This document shows, in pieces, positions 6,601 through 14,699 of a stretch of DNA of 31,346 nt. The position numbers and the translations under genes are program-made. The notes under the pieces are model-generated. The model was given only the letters and a program-made list of their open reading frames with translations, did no database searches and had not been told where the DNA came from. The DNA is taken from positions 1 to 31,346 of the IMG/VR virus record IMGVR_UViG_3300009506_000135, one strand, 5' to 3'. The DNA is from a virus. Every line of letters starts with the position of its first letter. Position 1 is the first letter of the stretch.

Positions 6601-7539
6601 ATGTTGACAGCAGCTAACAATACGGTGGCGCAGAAACCCTCGGTAGTCGACGCGATTATCAAGCAGGGTGTAGCGACAGCGCCAATTCTTCAAATGATCG
6701 GGACCGGCTCTATCGCAGCGCCGAATCACTCTTGGATCAACGACCGCTACCGCGATTCGCAGGACAATGCGAACCTCGAACTCTCAGACCTGAGCGAGAA
6801 CATCACGTCAACCAAAGCGAAGACGTCGAACAGCGCACAGATCATCATCAACGAAGTCGGTGTTACCCAGCGCCAGATGGCGATGTCCCAGTACGGTCCT
6901 AAAGAGTGGCCTTATCAGGTCGCAAAGATCGGTAAGGAACACCTGAAAGACATGGAGCACGCGATCCTTGGCCTCGGTCATGCCGGCGGCGTAGAATCTG
7001 CTCCGATCGAGATGACGGACGTCACACCGGGCCGCATGGCAGGTCTTTTCTACTTCGTCCCGGACGAGCAGAGGTACGTCCCGACGGGCGTTGATCCGTC
7101 AGATCCGCTGACGTTCGTCGACTTTACGTATGACCACCTCCATGAGTTCCTCGAGCCACTGTGGCTTCGCGGCGCCATGGAAGACGATACGTTCACGGTC
7201 CTGCTCGGCTCCACGCTGAAGCACAAGATCACGAACTGGACTATCGACCGCATCATCAAGAAGGCGTCCGGAGACAAGGTCTACGACCCGACCATCGACG
7301 AGATCGCGACGGACTTCGGTAACGTAAAGCTCCGCCTCCACCGTCACTTTGCCGGGTCCGCACTGAACGACAAACTGCTTGCAGGTAAGTTCGGTGAGGC
7401 TCGAGCAATGTACATCGACCGCACGGCTTTCAAAGAAGTTCCGACGTCCAAGACTGCACAGTTCGGCCGGTACTACACTGACTTCACCGTTGAGGTCAAG
7501 AACGGCGACATGTTCGCATCTGCTAAGGGCCTGAAGTAA
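6601..7539 (+). CDS. Major capsid protein, DUF5309/SU10-like
   Basis: 312 residues. The N-terminal pattern (VVDAIIKQGVATAPILQMIG, then SWINDRYRDSQDNANLE with the conserved Trp-x-x-Asp) and the following QIIINEVGVTQRQMAMSQYG region match the DUF5309 / SU10 major capsid family, an HK97-fold shell protein. The middle carries the long helix and loop (VAKIGKEHLKDMEHAILGLG) and the C-terminal part holds FGEARAMYIDRTAFKEVP and DFTVEVKNGDMFASAKGL, typical of the family's last strands. It has its own leader with hairpins. Length and order fit a capsid made without cleavage by a phage-encoded protease. Confidence 0.88.
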   Translation: MLTAANNTVAQKPSVVDAIIKQGVATAPILQMIGTGSIAAPNHSWINDRYRDSQDNANLELSDLSENITSTKAKTSNSAQIIINEVGVTQRQMAMSQYGPKEWPYQVAKIGKEHLKDMEHAILGLGHAGGVESAPIEMTDVTPGRMAGLFYFVPDEQRYVPTGVDPSDPLTFVDFTYDHLHEFLEPLWLRGAMEDDTFTVLLGSTLKHKITNWTIDRIIKKASGDKVYDPTIDEIATDFGNVKLRLHRHFAGSALNDKLLAGKFGEARAMYIDRTAFKEVPTSKTAQFGRYYTDFTVEVKNGDMFASAKGLK

Positions 7540-7540
7540 C

Positions 7541-7966
7541 ATGAACTTCTCCGACGCCAAGGGGCTGGTAGACAACCTCCTGAAGGGAGACGCCTCGAAC
7601 GCGTCGGAGCGGGTTGATGTGAACACCCTAACGCAGGCTATAAACGACGTGTCGCGAAGATGCTACCCGTCACCACTGATGTCGACATGGACCGGCGTGG
7701 AGACTGACGTCTTCCGTCGGATACCAAGCGTTGAGGATCCCGATACCGGAGAATGGATCCATCGTTACATCAAAAGACCGGATTTCACTGCTCTGGATGA
7801 AGATTCAGAGATGCCTGTCGATCCCGAACTCGAGATGGCCGTTGTTTACTTCCTGTGCAGCTTTTTCACTACACAGGATCCAGCGCGGTACGTCACGGCT
7901 GCAGAGGCGGTAATCAGTGCCTTCAAGACCAACGAGATCGACCCGAACGACTATTCAGACCAGTAA
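7541..7966 (+). CDS. Probable head-tail adaptor (connector) protein
   Basis: 141 residues, starting two bases after the capsid stop. The pattern fits podovirus/siphovirus adaptors that bind under the portal: an N-terminal helical pair with VDVNTLTQAINDVSRRCYPS, then a strand region with DVFRRIPSV and YIKRPDF, then an acidic 'SEMPVDPELEMAVVYFL' helix and an Asp-rich C-terminal tail. In this family an early gene after the capsid gene seals the portal and starts the tail. Ribosome binding is weak (GGG in the capsid 3' end), so coupling is likely. The assignment rests on pattern and order. Confidence 0.6.
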   Translation: MNFSDAKGLVDNLLKGDASNASERVDVNTLTQAINDVSRRCYPSPLMSTWTGVETDVFRRIPSVEDPDTGEWIHRYIKRPDFTALDEDSEMPVDPELEMAVVYFLCSFFTTQDPARYVTAAEAVISAFKTNEIDPNDYSDQ

Positions 7967-7976
7967 GGAGAACACC

Positions 7977-8525
7977 ATGGCACGCACATTCGGACATTCA
8001 TACCAGCGCCCGACAGAGGGCCTGATCAAAGGACACATGTACTTCGACGAGACCCTCGGATACCCGATCTTCTGGAACGGCTCAGGATACGTCACTGGTG
8101 CAGGAGCTGCAGTCGCAGCATACAGCGCACCGGCTGACCCGACCTCAGGCGTAGAGATCGATAACAGCTTTGACGACCCGGCAGCATTCACGGTCGCAGG
8201 CAAGTGTCTCAACACAATGGCAGGCCAGATCACCCTGCAGGCAACCGTTGACGACTCTGCTGTCGACTACGCTGAGATCGCGAACACGGGCATGACCGCA
8301 GCCAACGGAGAACACACCATCACGCTGCTCGCCAAGGTGCCGTTCACCGGCACTGTCGTGTTCACGTACAACGGTACGGATGACCCTGTCGAGATCGTCT
8401 TCGACAACGAGGTCAGCGCATCCGCCACGTTCACGCCGACGGCAACTTCGACTGTCGAGCACTATGCCCCGAAAGAGGCCAACAACCCGGTCACACTCAT
8501 CGGCGTCGGCATCACCCACGCATAA
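7977..8525 (+). CDS. Virion surface or fibre-like protein with a 'YFDETLGYPIFWNG' motif
   Basis: ATG 7977 is chosen over an in-frame ATG at 7917 inside the previous gene because AAGGAG (about 7965-7970) precedes it. The 182-residue product has an N-terminal motif RPTEGLIKGHMYFDETLGYP followed by IFWNGSGY, well known at the ends of phage head-fibre, decoration and tail-fibre proteins, where it forms a small beta repeat. The rest is beta-rich, Thr/Ala/Val-heavy and Asp-rich, with an Ig-like look (KVPFTGTVVFTYNGTDDPVEI). It is probably exposed on the virion. Whether it decorates the capsid or the tail cannot be decided. Confidence 0.6.
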   Translation: MARTFGHSYQRPTEGLIKGHMYFDETLGYPIFWNGSGYVTGAGAAVAAYSAPADPTSGVEIDNSFDDPAAFTVAGKCLNTMAGQITLQATVDDSAVDYAEIANTGMTAANGEHTITLLAKVPFTGTVVFTYNGTDDPVEIVFDNEVSASATFTPTATSTVEHYAPKEANNPVTLIGVGITHA

Positions 8526-8535
8526 GGGGTAACCC

Positions 8536-10131
8536 ATGGCGCTCGCATGGAATAAAGCGGTATCCGATACCGATGGAACTATCGGGGATACGCTCGCGTG
8601 CGGCTCCGAGGGCAACCTGCTCGACCAGACCACGTACGACGACCGGCAAGCCGGCGTCACCCTCACCAAGAAAGTCTACCTCACAAGCACGGCTGCAGTA
8701 TCAGACCAGACCGTCGGGCTCCCAGACGTCGGCTTCTATCAGACCTACCTCATCGAGTCATCAGGAGACTCGCAGATCGCGGCAGACCTGACAGGATCCG
8801 AGCGGAAGTACGGCGGTGCAATGACCGTTGTGTCCAATACGGGCACGATGGCGACTCTCAACAACGACCCGAACATCACCTTGGCGGTCAACGACTTTAT
8901 CCTATGGTGGGACGCCGGCGGGTTGGTCATCAAGGTCCAGATCACCTACGTACAGGACAACGGTAACGGGACAACTTCTGTCTGGTTCCCGAACTCGAGC
9001 GGCGACGTGTCCGGCGCAACAACGTGCCTTCTCCTCCCGGTTCCTCTGGCGGCGAGCACCCCAAAGAGCTTCTGGGTGCAGAGCATCGTCCCGGCACTGT
9101 CCTCGTTCGTCAACCAGCAGGAGATCATCCCGATGCTGGCCATCAGTTCTGGAGGCAACGAGCAGTGCAACATCGTCCGTGCACACATCGGCCAGTACTC
9201 GCTCGTCGGAGCGGTTAAACTCAGCCCGGGCAGAGTGGAAGAGGCGACGCTCAACAACCATGGCGACAACACCCCGTTCTATTTCACGATACCGGCCGGC
9301 GCGACCATCGCCGTCTTCGTCAATGCCAACATCAAGCTTCTGATCTACGACGCCAGCGAGGTGCTCTACCCGTACCAGATGAGGGCCGTCAAGCACGCCC
9401 CGTACATGCGATACGAGCGCTACATCGAGATCCAGAACCCCTCGCTCACCGATGCCGTCACGCTCTACGCTGTAGCGGTTCAGCAGGGAGGATACGATTT
9501 CTACTACGACGCCGGCCTCTTTTACCCTCTTCACATCACGCAGAGCATCTACTGGAAGCGGTTCAACATAGTCACCGCCCTGAAAGACAACGTGCTCAGG
9601 ACCGACAAGGGATCCGCCCTTGGTGTTGAGGATCTCGAGGAGAATATCCGCGACACGTCATACCTGTACGACCTCATGATGGGAAACGCGGAGAGAACGA
9701 AGCGGAAGTGGTATATCGACAGGTCGCAGGGGGGAGACTCTTCGAGCGCGACGCATATGCGTCTTGGCGCAAGGCTCGTCGGAAGGTTCAAGCTCTGCAT
9801 GGTGTGGTGGGACGGAAGCAACAAAGGCTACCGGGAGTACATCTTCGACGCTGGATACCCGGGAACGAATGTGACTGCGTTTGAACTAATCAACCAGATG
9901 ATCCTAGGGACGGACAACGCGAACCTAGCCCCGCTCACAGGGTACGAATACCTGCAGCTCTGGACAAACAGCGAGATAGACTCTTACAAGTACGAGCTCA
10001 CGCTGGAGCAGATCGGTGACGCATGGGACAAGGTAGCCGTCGCGACAAATCGATGGAAGTCGCAGGTGGATCAGGATGGTGTAGTCGGTGACGATGGAAC
10101 CATCTACGTGGCAAGCTGGCCACTTTCATAA
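8536..10131 (+). CDS. Large structural protein of unknown family (531 aa)
   Basis: Starts at ATG 8536 after CATAAGGGGTAACCC, a leader almost identical to that of the major capsid gene. The product is beta-rich with frequent Thr, Val, Tyr and Trp. Residues about 1-260 look like stacked beta domains (LPDVGFYQTYLIESSGDSQ; IPAGATIAVFVNANIKLLIY). The C-terminal half has several aromatic clusters (YDFYYDAGLFYPLHITQSIY; SFELINQ-like helices) and a final mixed alpha/beta segment. No family recognised. The position after the adaptor and before a tail-fibre-family gene suggests a tail or adsorption-apparatus component. Confidence 0.75.
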   Translation: MALAWNKAVSDTDGTIGDTLACGSEGNLLDQTTYDDRQAGVTLTKKVYLTSTAAVSDQTVGLPDVGFYQTYLIESSGDSQIAADLTGSERKYGGAMTVVSNTGTMATLNNDPNITLAVNDFILWWDAGGLVIKVQITYVQDNGNGTTSVWFPNSSGDVSGATTCLLLPVPLAASTPKSFWVQSIVPALSSFVNQQEIIPMLAISSGGNEQCNIVRAHIGQYSLVGAVKLSPGRVEEATLNNHGDNTPFYFTIPAGATIAVFVNANIKLLIYDASEVLYPYQMRAVKHAPYMRYERYIEIQNPSLTDAVTLYAVAVQQGGYDFYYDAGLFYPLHITQSIYWKRFNIVTALKDNVLRTDKGSALGVEDLEENIRDTSYLYDLMMGNAERTKRKWYIDRSQGGDSSSATHMRLGARLVGRFKLCMVWWDGSNKGYREYIFDAGYPGTNVTAFELINQMILGTDNANLAPLTGYEYLQLWTNSEIDSYKYELTLEQIGDAWDKVAVATNRWKSQVDQDGVVGDDGTIYVASWPLS

Positions 10132-10140
10132 GGAGGAAAC

Positions 10141-10509
10141 ATGTCTGCTAAATCTGACTATCTGGAGAACAAGGTCCTCCAAGACAACGTCGTCACTCCG
10201 AACGTCTACGTCGGGCTCTTCTCAACGGACCCCGGCGAGGATGCATCCGGTACTGAGCTGTCCAACTTGGGATACTCACGGCAGCTAGTAGCGTTCGGCA
10301 CCCCGTCTGGAGGCTCAACGTCCAACACCGCGGCTGTGACGTTCGGACCGGCTCAGGAGAACTGGTCGACAGCATCGTACATGGCTGTGTTCGACGCCGC
10401 ATCTGGCGGGAACATGCTCTACTATGGAGCCCTTGGCACAGCGAGGACTGCGCTGCAGTACGACTCGCTCGAGTTCGCGATAGGAGCTCTGGTAGTCGGG
10501 GAGACGTAA
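10141..10509 (+). CDS. Small tail-fibre-associated family protein
   Basis: 122 residues with a pattern I recognise from a widespread family of small phage tail-fibre/virion proteins. It opens MSAKSDYLENKVLQDNVV, has TPNVYVGLFSTDPGEDASG, then ELSNLGYSRQLVAFG, a Gly/Ser linker, VTFGPAQENWSTASYMAVFD, and a closing GNMLYYGALG segment. The ATG follows AAGGAGG. Family members lie among tail or adsorption genes and have a compact beta fold; the biochemical role is not established. The gene is intact and of normal length. Confidence 0.75.
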   Translation: MSAKSDYLENKVLQDNVVTPNVYVGLFSTDPGEDASGTELSNLGYSRQLVAFGTPSGGSTSNTAAVTFGPAQENWSTASYMAVFDAASGGNMLYYGALGTARTALQYDSLEFAIGALVVGET

Positions 10510-10513
10510 TCCC

Positions 10514-11740
10514 ATGGTTACACGGCCTACCGCACACGTTGCCACCTCCTACTGGACAAACGAGACATCCGCATACGACACGGACATCAACACGTTCGCG
10601 TACGGGCAGACAAAGAAGACAGAGGCCCTAGAGCTATACTCCTTTTCCACACTGACCGACTACGACCCAGACTCACTCGTGTTCTACATGCGCTGGGAAG
10701 TCGGTTCCCCGATGTTCTACAGCGGCAACGACACATGGTGGGTAGACTACTCCCCTGACGGAGGATCCAACTGGGTCCGAATGTTCAGCTTTACGGCCGT
10801 AAGCTACGTCACATCCGGGATCCTTACGTGGTCATACGCCCTCCCTAACACGATCGACTTCTCGCAGCTTCGTATCAAATACGGGATCACGGCCGTGTCC
10901 GGGGCGGACGACCTTTGGTGGCGCGTCTACGACACGAGGGTCGAGGCTGATCAGGCTCAGATAACGTGGGCTCTCGATGCGAACGTCGCCGGCGCCGCAA
11001 CGCTTACCGGTACGCTCACACAGAGAGGTCCTGCCACGTTCTCAGTAGCAGCTTCTGTTCAGGGTGCAGCCACATTCACCGGTGTTCCGTCTACCAGCCT
11101 TGGAATGGTCGCAGAGGCAATAGGCAGATCCTACTTCTACCTCCCCATGGCGTTCATGGTGGAGGGCATAGTAACCAATCAGGAGGACTTCGTGGACCCA
11201 CAGAACTGTACAGCGGCCGCACTCGCTGCGGACCCGGCATTCATGGAGGATCTGGTGGAGGCGGTGGTTGTAGACCCTGACTTCATCACGTCTCTCATAA
11301 ACAACGACAAGTTCACTCAGGCGGTGCTGTCGTCGTCGGCATTCATCAACAACATCGGACTGAACCCGCTCTTCGCGCAAAAGCTGATAGAGAACGGGGA
11401 GATCGTATACACTCTGACCCAGAACCCTGTCTACGTGGCGCAGCTCATGCAGGCGCTCCTGTCGACGTCAGAGGGTAGGGCTAAGTTCGCTTCGTACTTC
11501 GATGCAACTACCGCCGCGGCGTATGCATCACAGGCCCAGACAAGCCCGTTCATGCAGGGTGTGCTGCAGCACCTCAGGTACACGTTCGAGCTCGTGAGCG
11601 ACACAGGATCCGTAATAACGGAGGCGACGGCCACACTGCTGCCTGACGGCGTTACGTACGAGTTCGACTTTGACCCTGTCGTCACTGACGCCAACCCGCT
11701 CACGCTACTTCGCATAGGATTCGATTCGGTGGCACCATGA
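10514..11740 (+). CDS. Putative adhesin: N-terminal beta sandwich with DGGSNW motif and helical-repeat middle (408 aa)
   Basis: Three regions are visible. Residues 1-150 are a beta-rich domain with many aromatics (MRWEVGSPMFYSGNDTWWVD) and the motif YSPDGGSNW at about 78-86, ending in WWRVYDTRVEAD. Residues about 157-193 are Ala/Thr/Gly-rich with three similar short segments (AATLTG, ATFSVAA, AATFTG). Residues about 233-325 form a helical run where short units with an Asn/Asp-Pro-x-Phe/Tyr core recur (DPAFMEDLVEAV, DPDFITSLINN, NPLFAQKLIENG, NPVYVAQLMQALL). A C-terminal beta domain follows. The first domain resembles the gene at the window's right end. A receptor-binding or tail-appendage role is inferred. 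GGGGAG about 10 bases before ATG 10514 is the likely ribosome binding site. Confidence 0.72.
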   Translation: MVTRPTAHVATSYWTNETSAYDTDINTFAYGQTKKTEALELYSFSTLTDYDPDSLVFYMRWEVGSPMFYSGNDTWWVDYSPDGGSNWVRMFSFTAVSYVTSGILTWSYALPNTIDFSQLRIKYGITAVSGADDLWWRVYDTRVEADQAQITWALDANVAGAATLTGTLTQRGPATFSVAASVQGAATFTGVPSTSLGMVAEAIGRSYFYLPMAFMVEGIVTNQEDFVDPQNCTAAALAADPAFMEDLVEAVVVDPDFITSLINNDKFTQAVLSSSAFINNIGLNPLFAQKLIENGEIVYTLTQNPVYVAQLMQALLSTSEGRAKFASYFDATTAAAYASQAQTSPFMQGVLQHLRYTFELVSDTGSVITEATATLLPDGVTYEFDFDPVVTDANPLTLLRIGFDSVAP

Positions 11741-12480
11741 GCTGCATATACGGTAAGTCCCTGATCATCGACAAGCTGAAAGTGATGCTCGCCGCAGACG
11801 GCAGGATCCACACCGCATTCGAGAACAGCCTTACCACCGCTGTCGCGAAGATGTCTGTCGACATGTTTACCGACACTGACTCACCCTCGGACTTCAACAG
11901 GTACCTGTGGCCGCTGATATGGGACGAGGACACCTACATGGCCATCGGGCTATCCACCGATATGCTCGGGATATTCCAAGACACGCTGTCCGTGTTCCAT
12001 AATTATGGTGCACACTGGGTCCGGGACGGTGGGTACATGATTCAGGTCAGACACTGGGACCTGATGCCGTTCATGAGCAACTCAACGCTGAGAAACGACT
12101 ACGGAGCGCCCGGGACGTACATCAAGAACTGGGGTGTATTCTCTTACAGCCGGCAGTACGAGTTCAAACCAGACGAGATATACAGCTCAGAGTTCCAGAC
12201 GCGATACATCTCTGCAACGATAAACGAGGAGGCGGCGCCGGCGGTCGCGCCATACCTGAACCCTGCGACGTGGGAGACGTTTTACTTCGGTGTGGAGGGT
12301 ACTACGAACTATCCTGTAACCATCTACGCGAACATCCGTGTCGTTGACGACAACGATCAGGTGATGGACTCGGTATTGCTTACGACCAGAGCATCGGCCG
12401 CCACCGCGGAACTATGGCCCGGGCTGCTCGCTGACGCAGGACACATCGCTCCTTGGAGCGGATACTGGGAGGGCTTCTGA
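11737..12480 (+). CDS. Unknown 247-aa structural-region protein
   Basis: Starts in an ATGA overlap with the upstream stop. The product has a helical N-terminal third (SLIIDKLKVMLAADGRIHTA), then a mixed alpha/beta part rich in Tyr and Trp (YGAHWVRDGGYMIQVRHWD), and a C-terminal beta segment (TTNYPVTIYANIRVVDDNDQ) before a WPGLLADAGHIAPWSGYW tail. No family recognised. It is coupled on both sides to other unknown proteins, so it is likely part of one assembly with them, probably the tail or host-adsorption complex. Confidence 0.7.
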   Translation: MSCIYGKSLIIDKLKVMLAADGRIHTAFENSLTTAVAKMSVDMFTDTDSPSDFNRYLWPLIWDEDTYMAIGLSTDMLGIFQDTLSVFHNYGAHWVRDGGYMIQVRHWDLMPFMSNSTLRNDYGAPGTYIKNWGVFSYSRQYEFKPDEIYSSEFQTRYISATINEEAAPAVAPYLNPATWETFYFGVEGTTNYPVTIYANIRVVDDNDQVMDSVLLTTRASAATAELWPGLLADAGHIAPWSGYWEGF

Positions 12481-14699
12481 TGAACTTCATACAGGTAGAC
12501 AAAGACGGAAACGTCACAACGCCCCCAGAGATAGCTGCGATCTTCCCCAACCTGACCGTAAGCATCGACCCGTATATCGGCAAGGCCCGGATCAACTTCG
12601 GGCAGCAGAGCGTATCCACGAGGCTGTACGCGGCCGTCTCCGTCGAGGGTCCGCACGGGATCAGCTACAACCACTCCGTATACATCAACGGTACAGGTGT
12701 GCCGGCGAGCGTATACTACGACCCGGGAGCGCACTGCCTGAGCATCACGAGCCCACTATCGTCCGACATCGCTTTCATCAAGAGCCTTCCGATCCTAGAC
12801 TACGTGCAGTGCCTCATCGTTTCATTCCCTACTTGGCAGGCAGACTGGAGCTGGGCAGACCCGATCGGGTTCGTTGAGCAGCTTGCAGTGTCCGGTGTCC
12901 CGATATTCCCGAACCTGAAGCATGTCGAGATCACATCAGGATACACGGGCGCTGAAGACGAAGTGGTCACAATGAAAGCCGCCGACATGTTCAAGACATA
13001 CCTCAATGCCGACGACATTATCATGTGCGGTCAGGCCCTATCGGCTCCATGGAGGTCCATACTTGGAGTCAAGGGCCTCTGGAACCATATGCTCAATCAC
13101 CTTGGCAGCCCGTCAACACTAACGGACATCGACGAGTTCTCTGTCGGTGGGCTCATCCAGAAGATAGGGCCACGAAAGTACAGAGTCATAGAGAACGCAT
13201 CGAGCTCGTACCCATTCAGCGGAGCCTTCAACCGCAACTCTGAAAGGATATACATAGCCGAATTTGCATCGGTATCACAGTCTGCATACAAGGCGTTCAT
13301 GGACACGATTACCTCAAACGACACCATGGCCGTTTACCACGACATCATAGAAGGCAGGGGCAACTTCATTACCAACCAGTGGTCACCGGCGGCTAACTAC
13401 AATTCTCAGGTGCAGGCCATCACCGTGGACAGGCTCAAGATGACGCTCGACGTGGTCGACCAGTTCCCGTCTCTCACCGACGTCGTGAGCACGGATGTGT
13501 CGTACGAGGGCTATGCAGGATCCGCCACGGTCGACGTGTGGTACAACGGGGCCACAAACGAGATCGCCCTCGTCCACTACGCGAGTGCACCGCTTCTGGC
13601 TCATGAATTCAGGAAGGTAACTGAGTACATCGGTACCGACTACACTATGAACCAAGTGAATAATGCCGTGTGGACGAGGGCGCAGAATATCGAGCCGTAC
13701 TATGGGGAGTACCGGTGGATCATACCGTTCCTGTCCATGACCGAAAAGCTCTTCATTAAGACGGACAAGCCGCAGTGCCCCAGTGACCCGGATCTCGGTA
13801 CCGGCAACTACGACTACCGGTACATGGTATGGACCGAGGGCGCCGGGTTCGACCAGACAGCGTGCTCGACGTTCCTCACCACGTTCGACGTCGGGATCTT
13901 CATAATCTCAAGCGGGTTCGACTACACCGAGCTGACGCCATTCTACGCGAGCCACGTCTACTCTGTCTACAAGAAGACCGGCAGCGAGGATCTGAGCGCC
14001 CTTGGCGTCACCACGCTCAACTTCCCAAACCTGACCCTGATCGACTGTGCTTATACCGTGGCCGGCCTGTACGAGGACATCATAAACGAGGTCTACATCT
14101 GGACCCCGGAGTACCTCGATAACCAGATGTGGTCTTGGCACGCGAACTACAGAGCGAACGTCACGCGGGTTGCGGACGAGTTCACAATCGGTGGTGTTAT
14201 TTACGAGAAGCCGGAGAAGGCCCTAGAGCTCGGGGTAACCGTCAACCCGCTTCTGAGTGAAGACGACTTTCTTCTGCTCGCGCAGATGCACACGAGCGCC
14301 AAGCGGTACGCGCTCATGGAAACGGATCTGCCTGAAGATCTCGCCGTCCTGAACGGAATGCAGATCGAGGCGATCGTCGCCGGCAACGTGCAGGGATGCT
14401 ACATCTGGTGGGACACTCTCGACGACTACTGCCACTGCGTGTTCCCCAATTTTGGACCCACCCTACCGGGAGACATTTCTGGTATAGACAAAATAGTCCT
14501 TGTAACCGACAAGGCCGAGACGGTATCGTTTTATAAGAACACCGGAACGGACCTAACGGCGCATCTCCCGACCGTCCTGACCTACAGCTGGGTCGAGAAC
14601 GTTGACGGATCATTCACAGTGACGGTAACGTCTGGAGGCGATACGTGCACGCTACCGGTAACAACTCCATACGGGGACTACGTCGATGTACAGTATTGA
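12480..14699 (+). CDS. Unknown 739-aa structural-region protein with internal similarity
   Basis: ATG 12480 shares its A with the previous TGA and has GGGAGGG at about 12467-12473. An upstream in-frame ATG at 12453 is rejected for lack of a ribosome binding site. The protein is Tyr/Trp/Asp/Thr-rich with alternating alpha and beta segments. Two stretches look alike: FPNLKHVEITSGYTG (from residue 143) followed by DEFSVGGLI (218), and FPNLTLIDCAYTVAG (515) followed by DEFTIGGVI (566). FPNL/FPSL motifs also occur near residues 25 and 342. This suggests duplication of an LRR-like or alpha/beta unit. No signal peptide or enzyme motif is visible. Function is unknown; a tail-appendage role is inferred. 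Confidence 0.75.
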   Translation: MNFIQVDKDGNVTTPPEIAAIFPNLTVSIDPYIGKARINFGQQSVSTRLYAAVSVEGPHGISYNHSVYINGTGVPASVYYDPGAHCLSITSPLSSDIAFIKSLPILDYVQCLIVSFPTWQADWSWADPIGFVEQLAVSGVPIFPNLKHVEITSGYTGAEDEVVTMKAADMFKTYLNADDIIMCGQALSAPWRSILGVKGLWNHMLNHLGSPSTLTDIDEFSVGGLIQKIGPRKYRVIENASSSYPFSGAFNRNSERIYIAEFASVSQSAYKAFMDTITSNDTMAVYHDIIEGRGNFITNQWSPAANYNSQVQAITVDRLKMTLDVVDQFPSLTDVVSTDVSYEGYAGSATVDVWYNGATNEIALVHYASAPLLAHEFRKVTEYIGTDYTMNQVNNAVWTRAQNIEPYYGEYRWIIPFLSMTEKLFIKTDKPQCPSDPDLGTGNYDYRYMVWTEGAGFDQTACSTFLTTFDVGIFIISSGFDYTELTPFYASHVYSVYKKTGSEDLSALGVTTLNFPNLTLIDCAYTVAGLYEDIINEVYIWTPEYLDNQMWSWHANYRANVTRVADEFTIGGVIYEKPEKALELGVTVNPLLSEDDFLLLAQMHTSAKRYALMETDLPEDLAVLNGMQIEAIVAGNVQGCYIWWDTLDDYCHCVFPNFGPTLPGDISGIDKIVLVTDKAETVSFYKNTGTDLTAHLPTVLTYSWVENVDGSFTVTVTSGGDTCTLPVTTPYGDYVDVQY

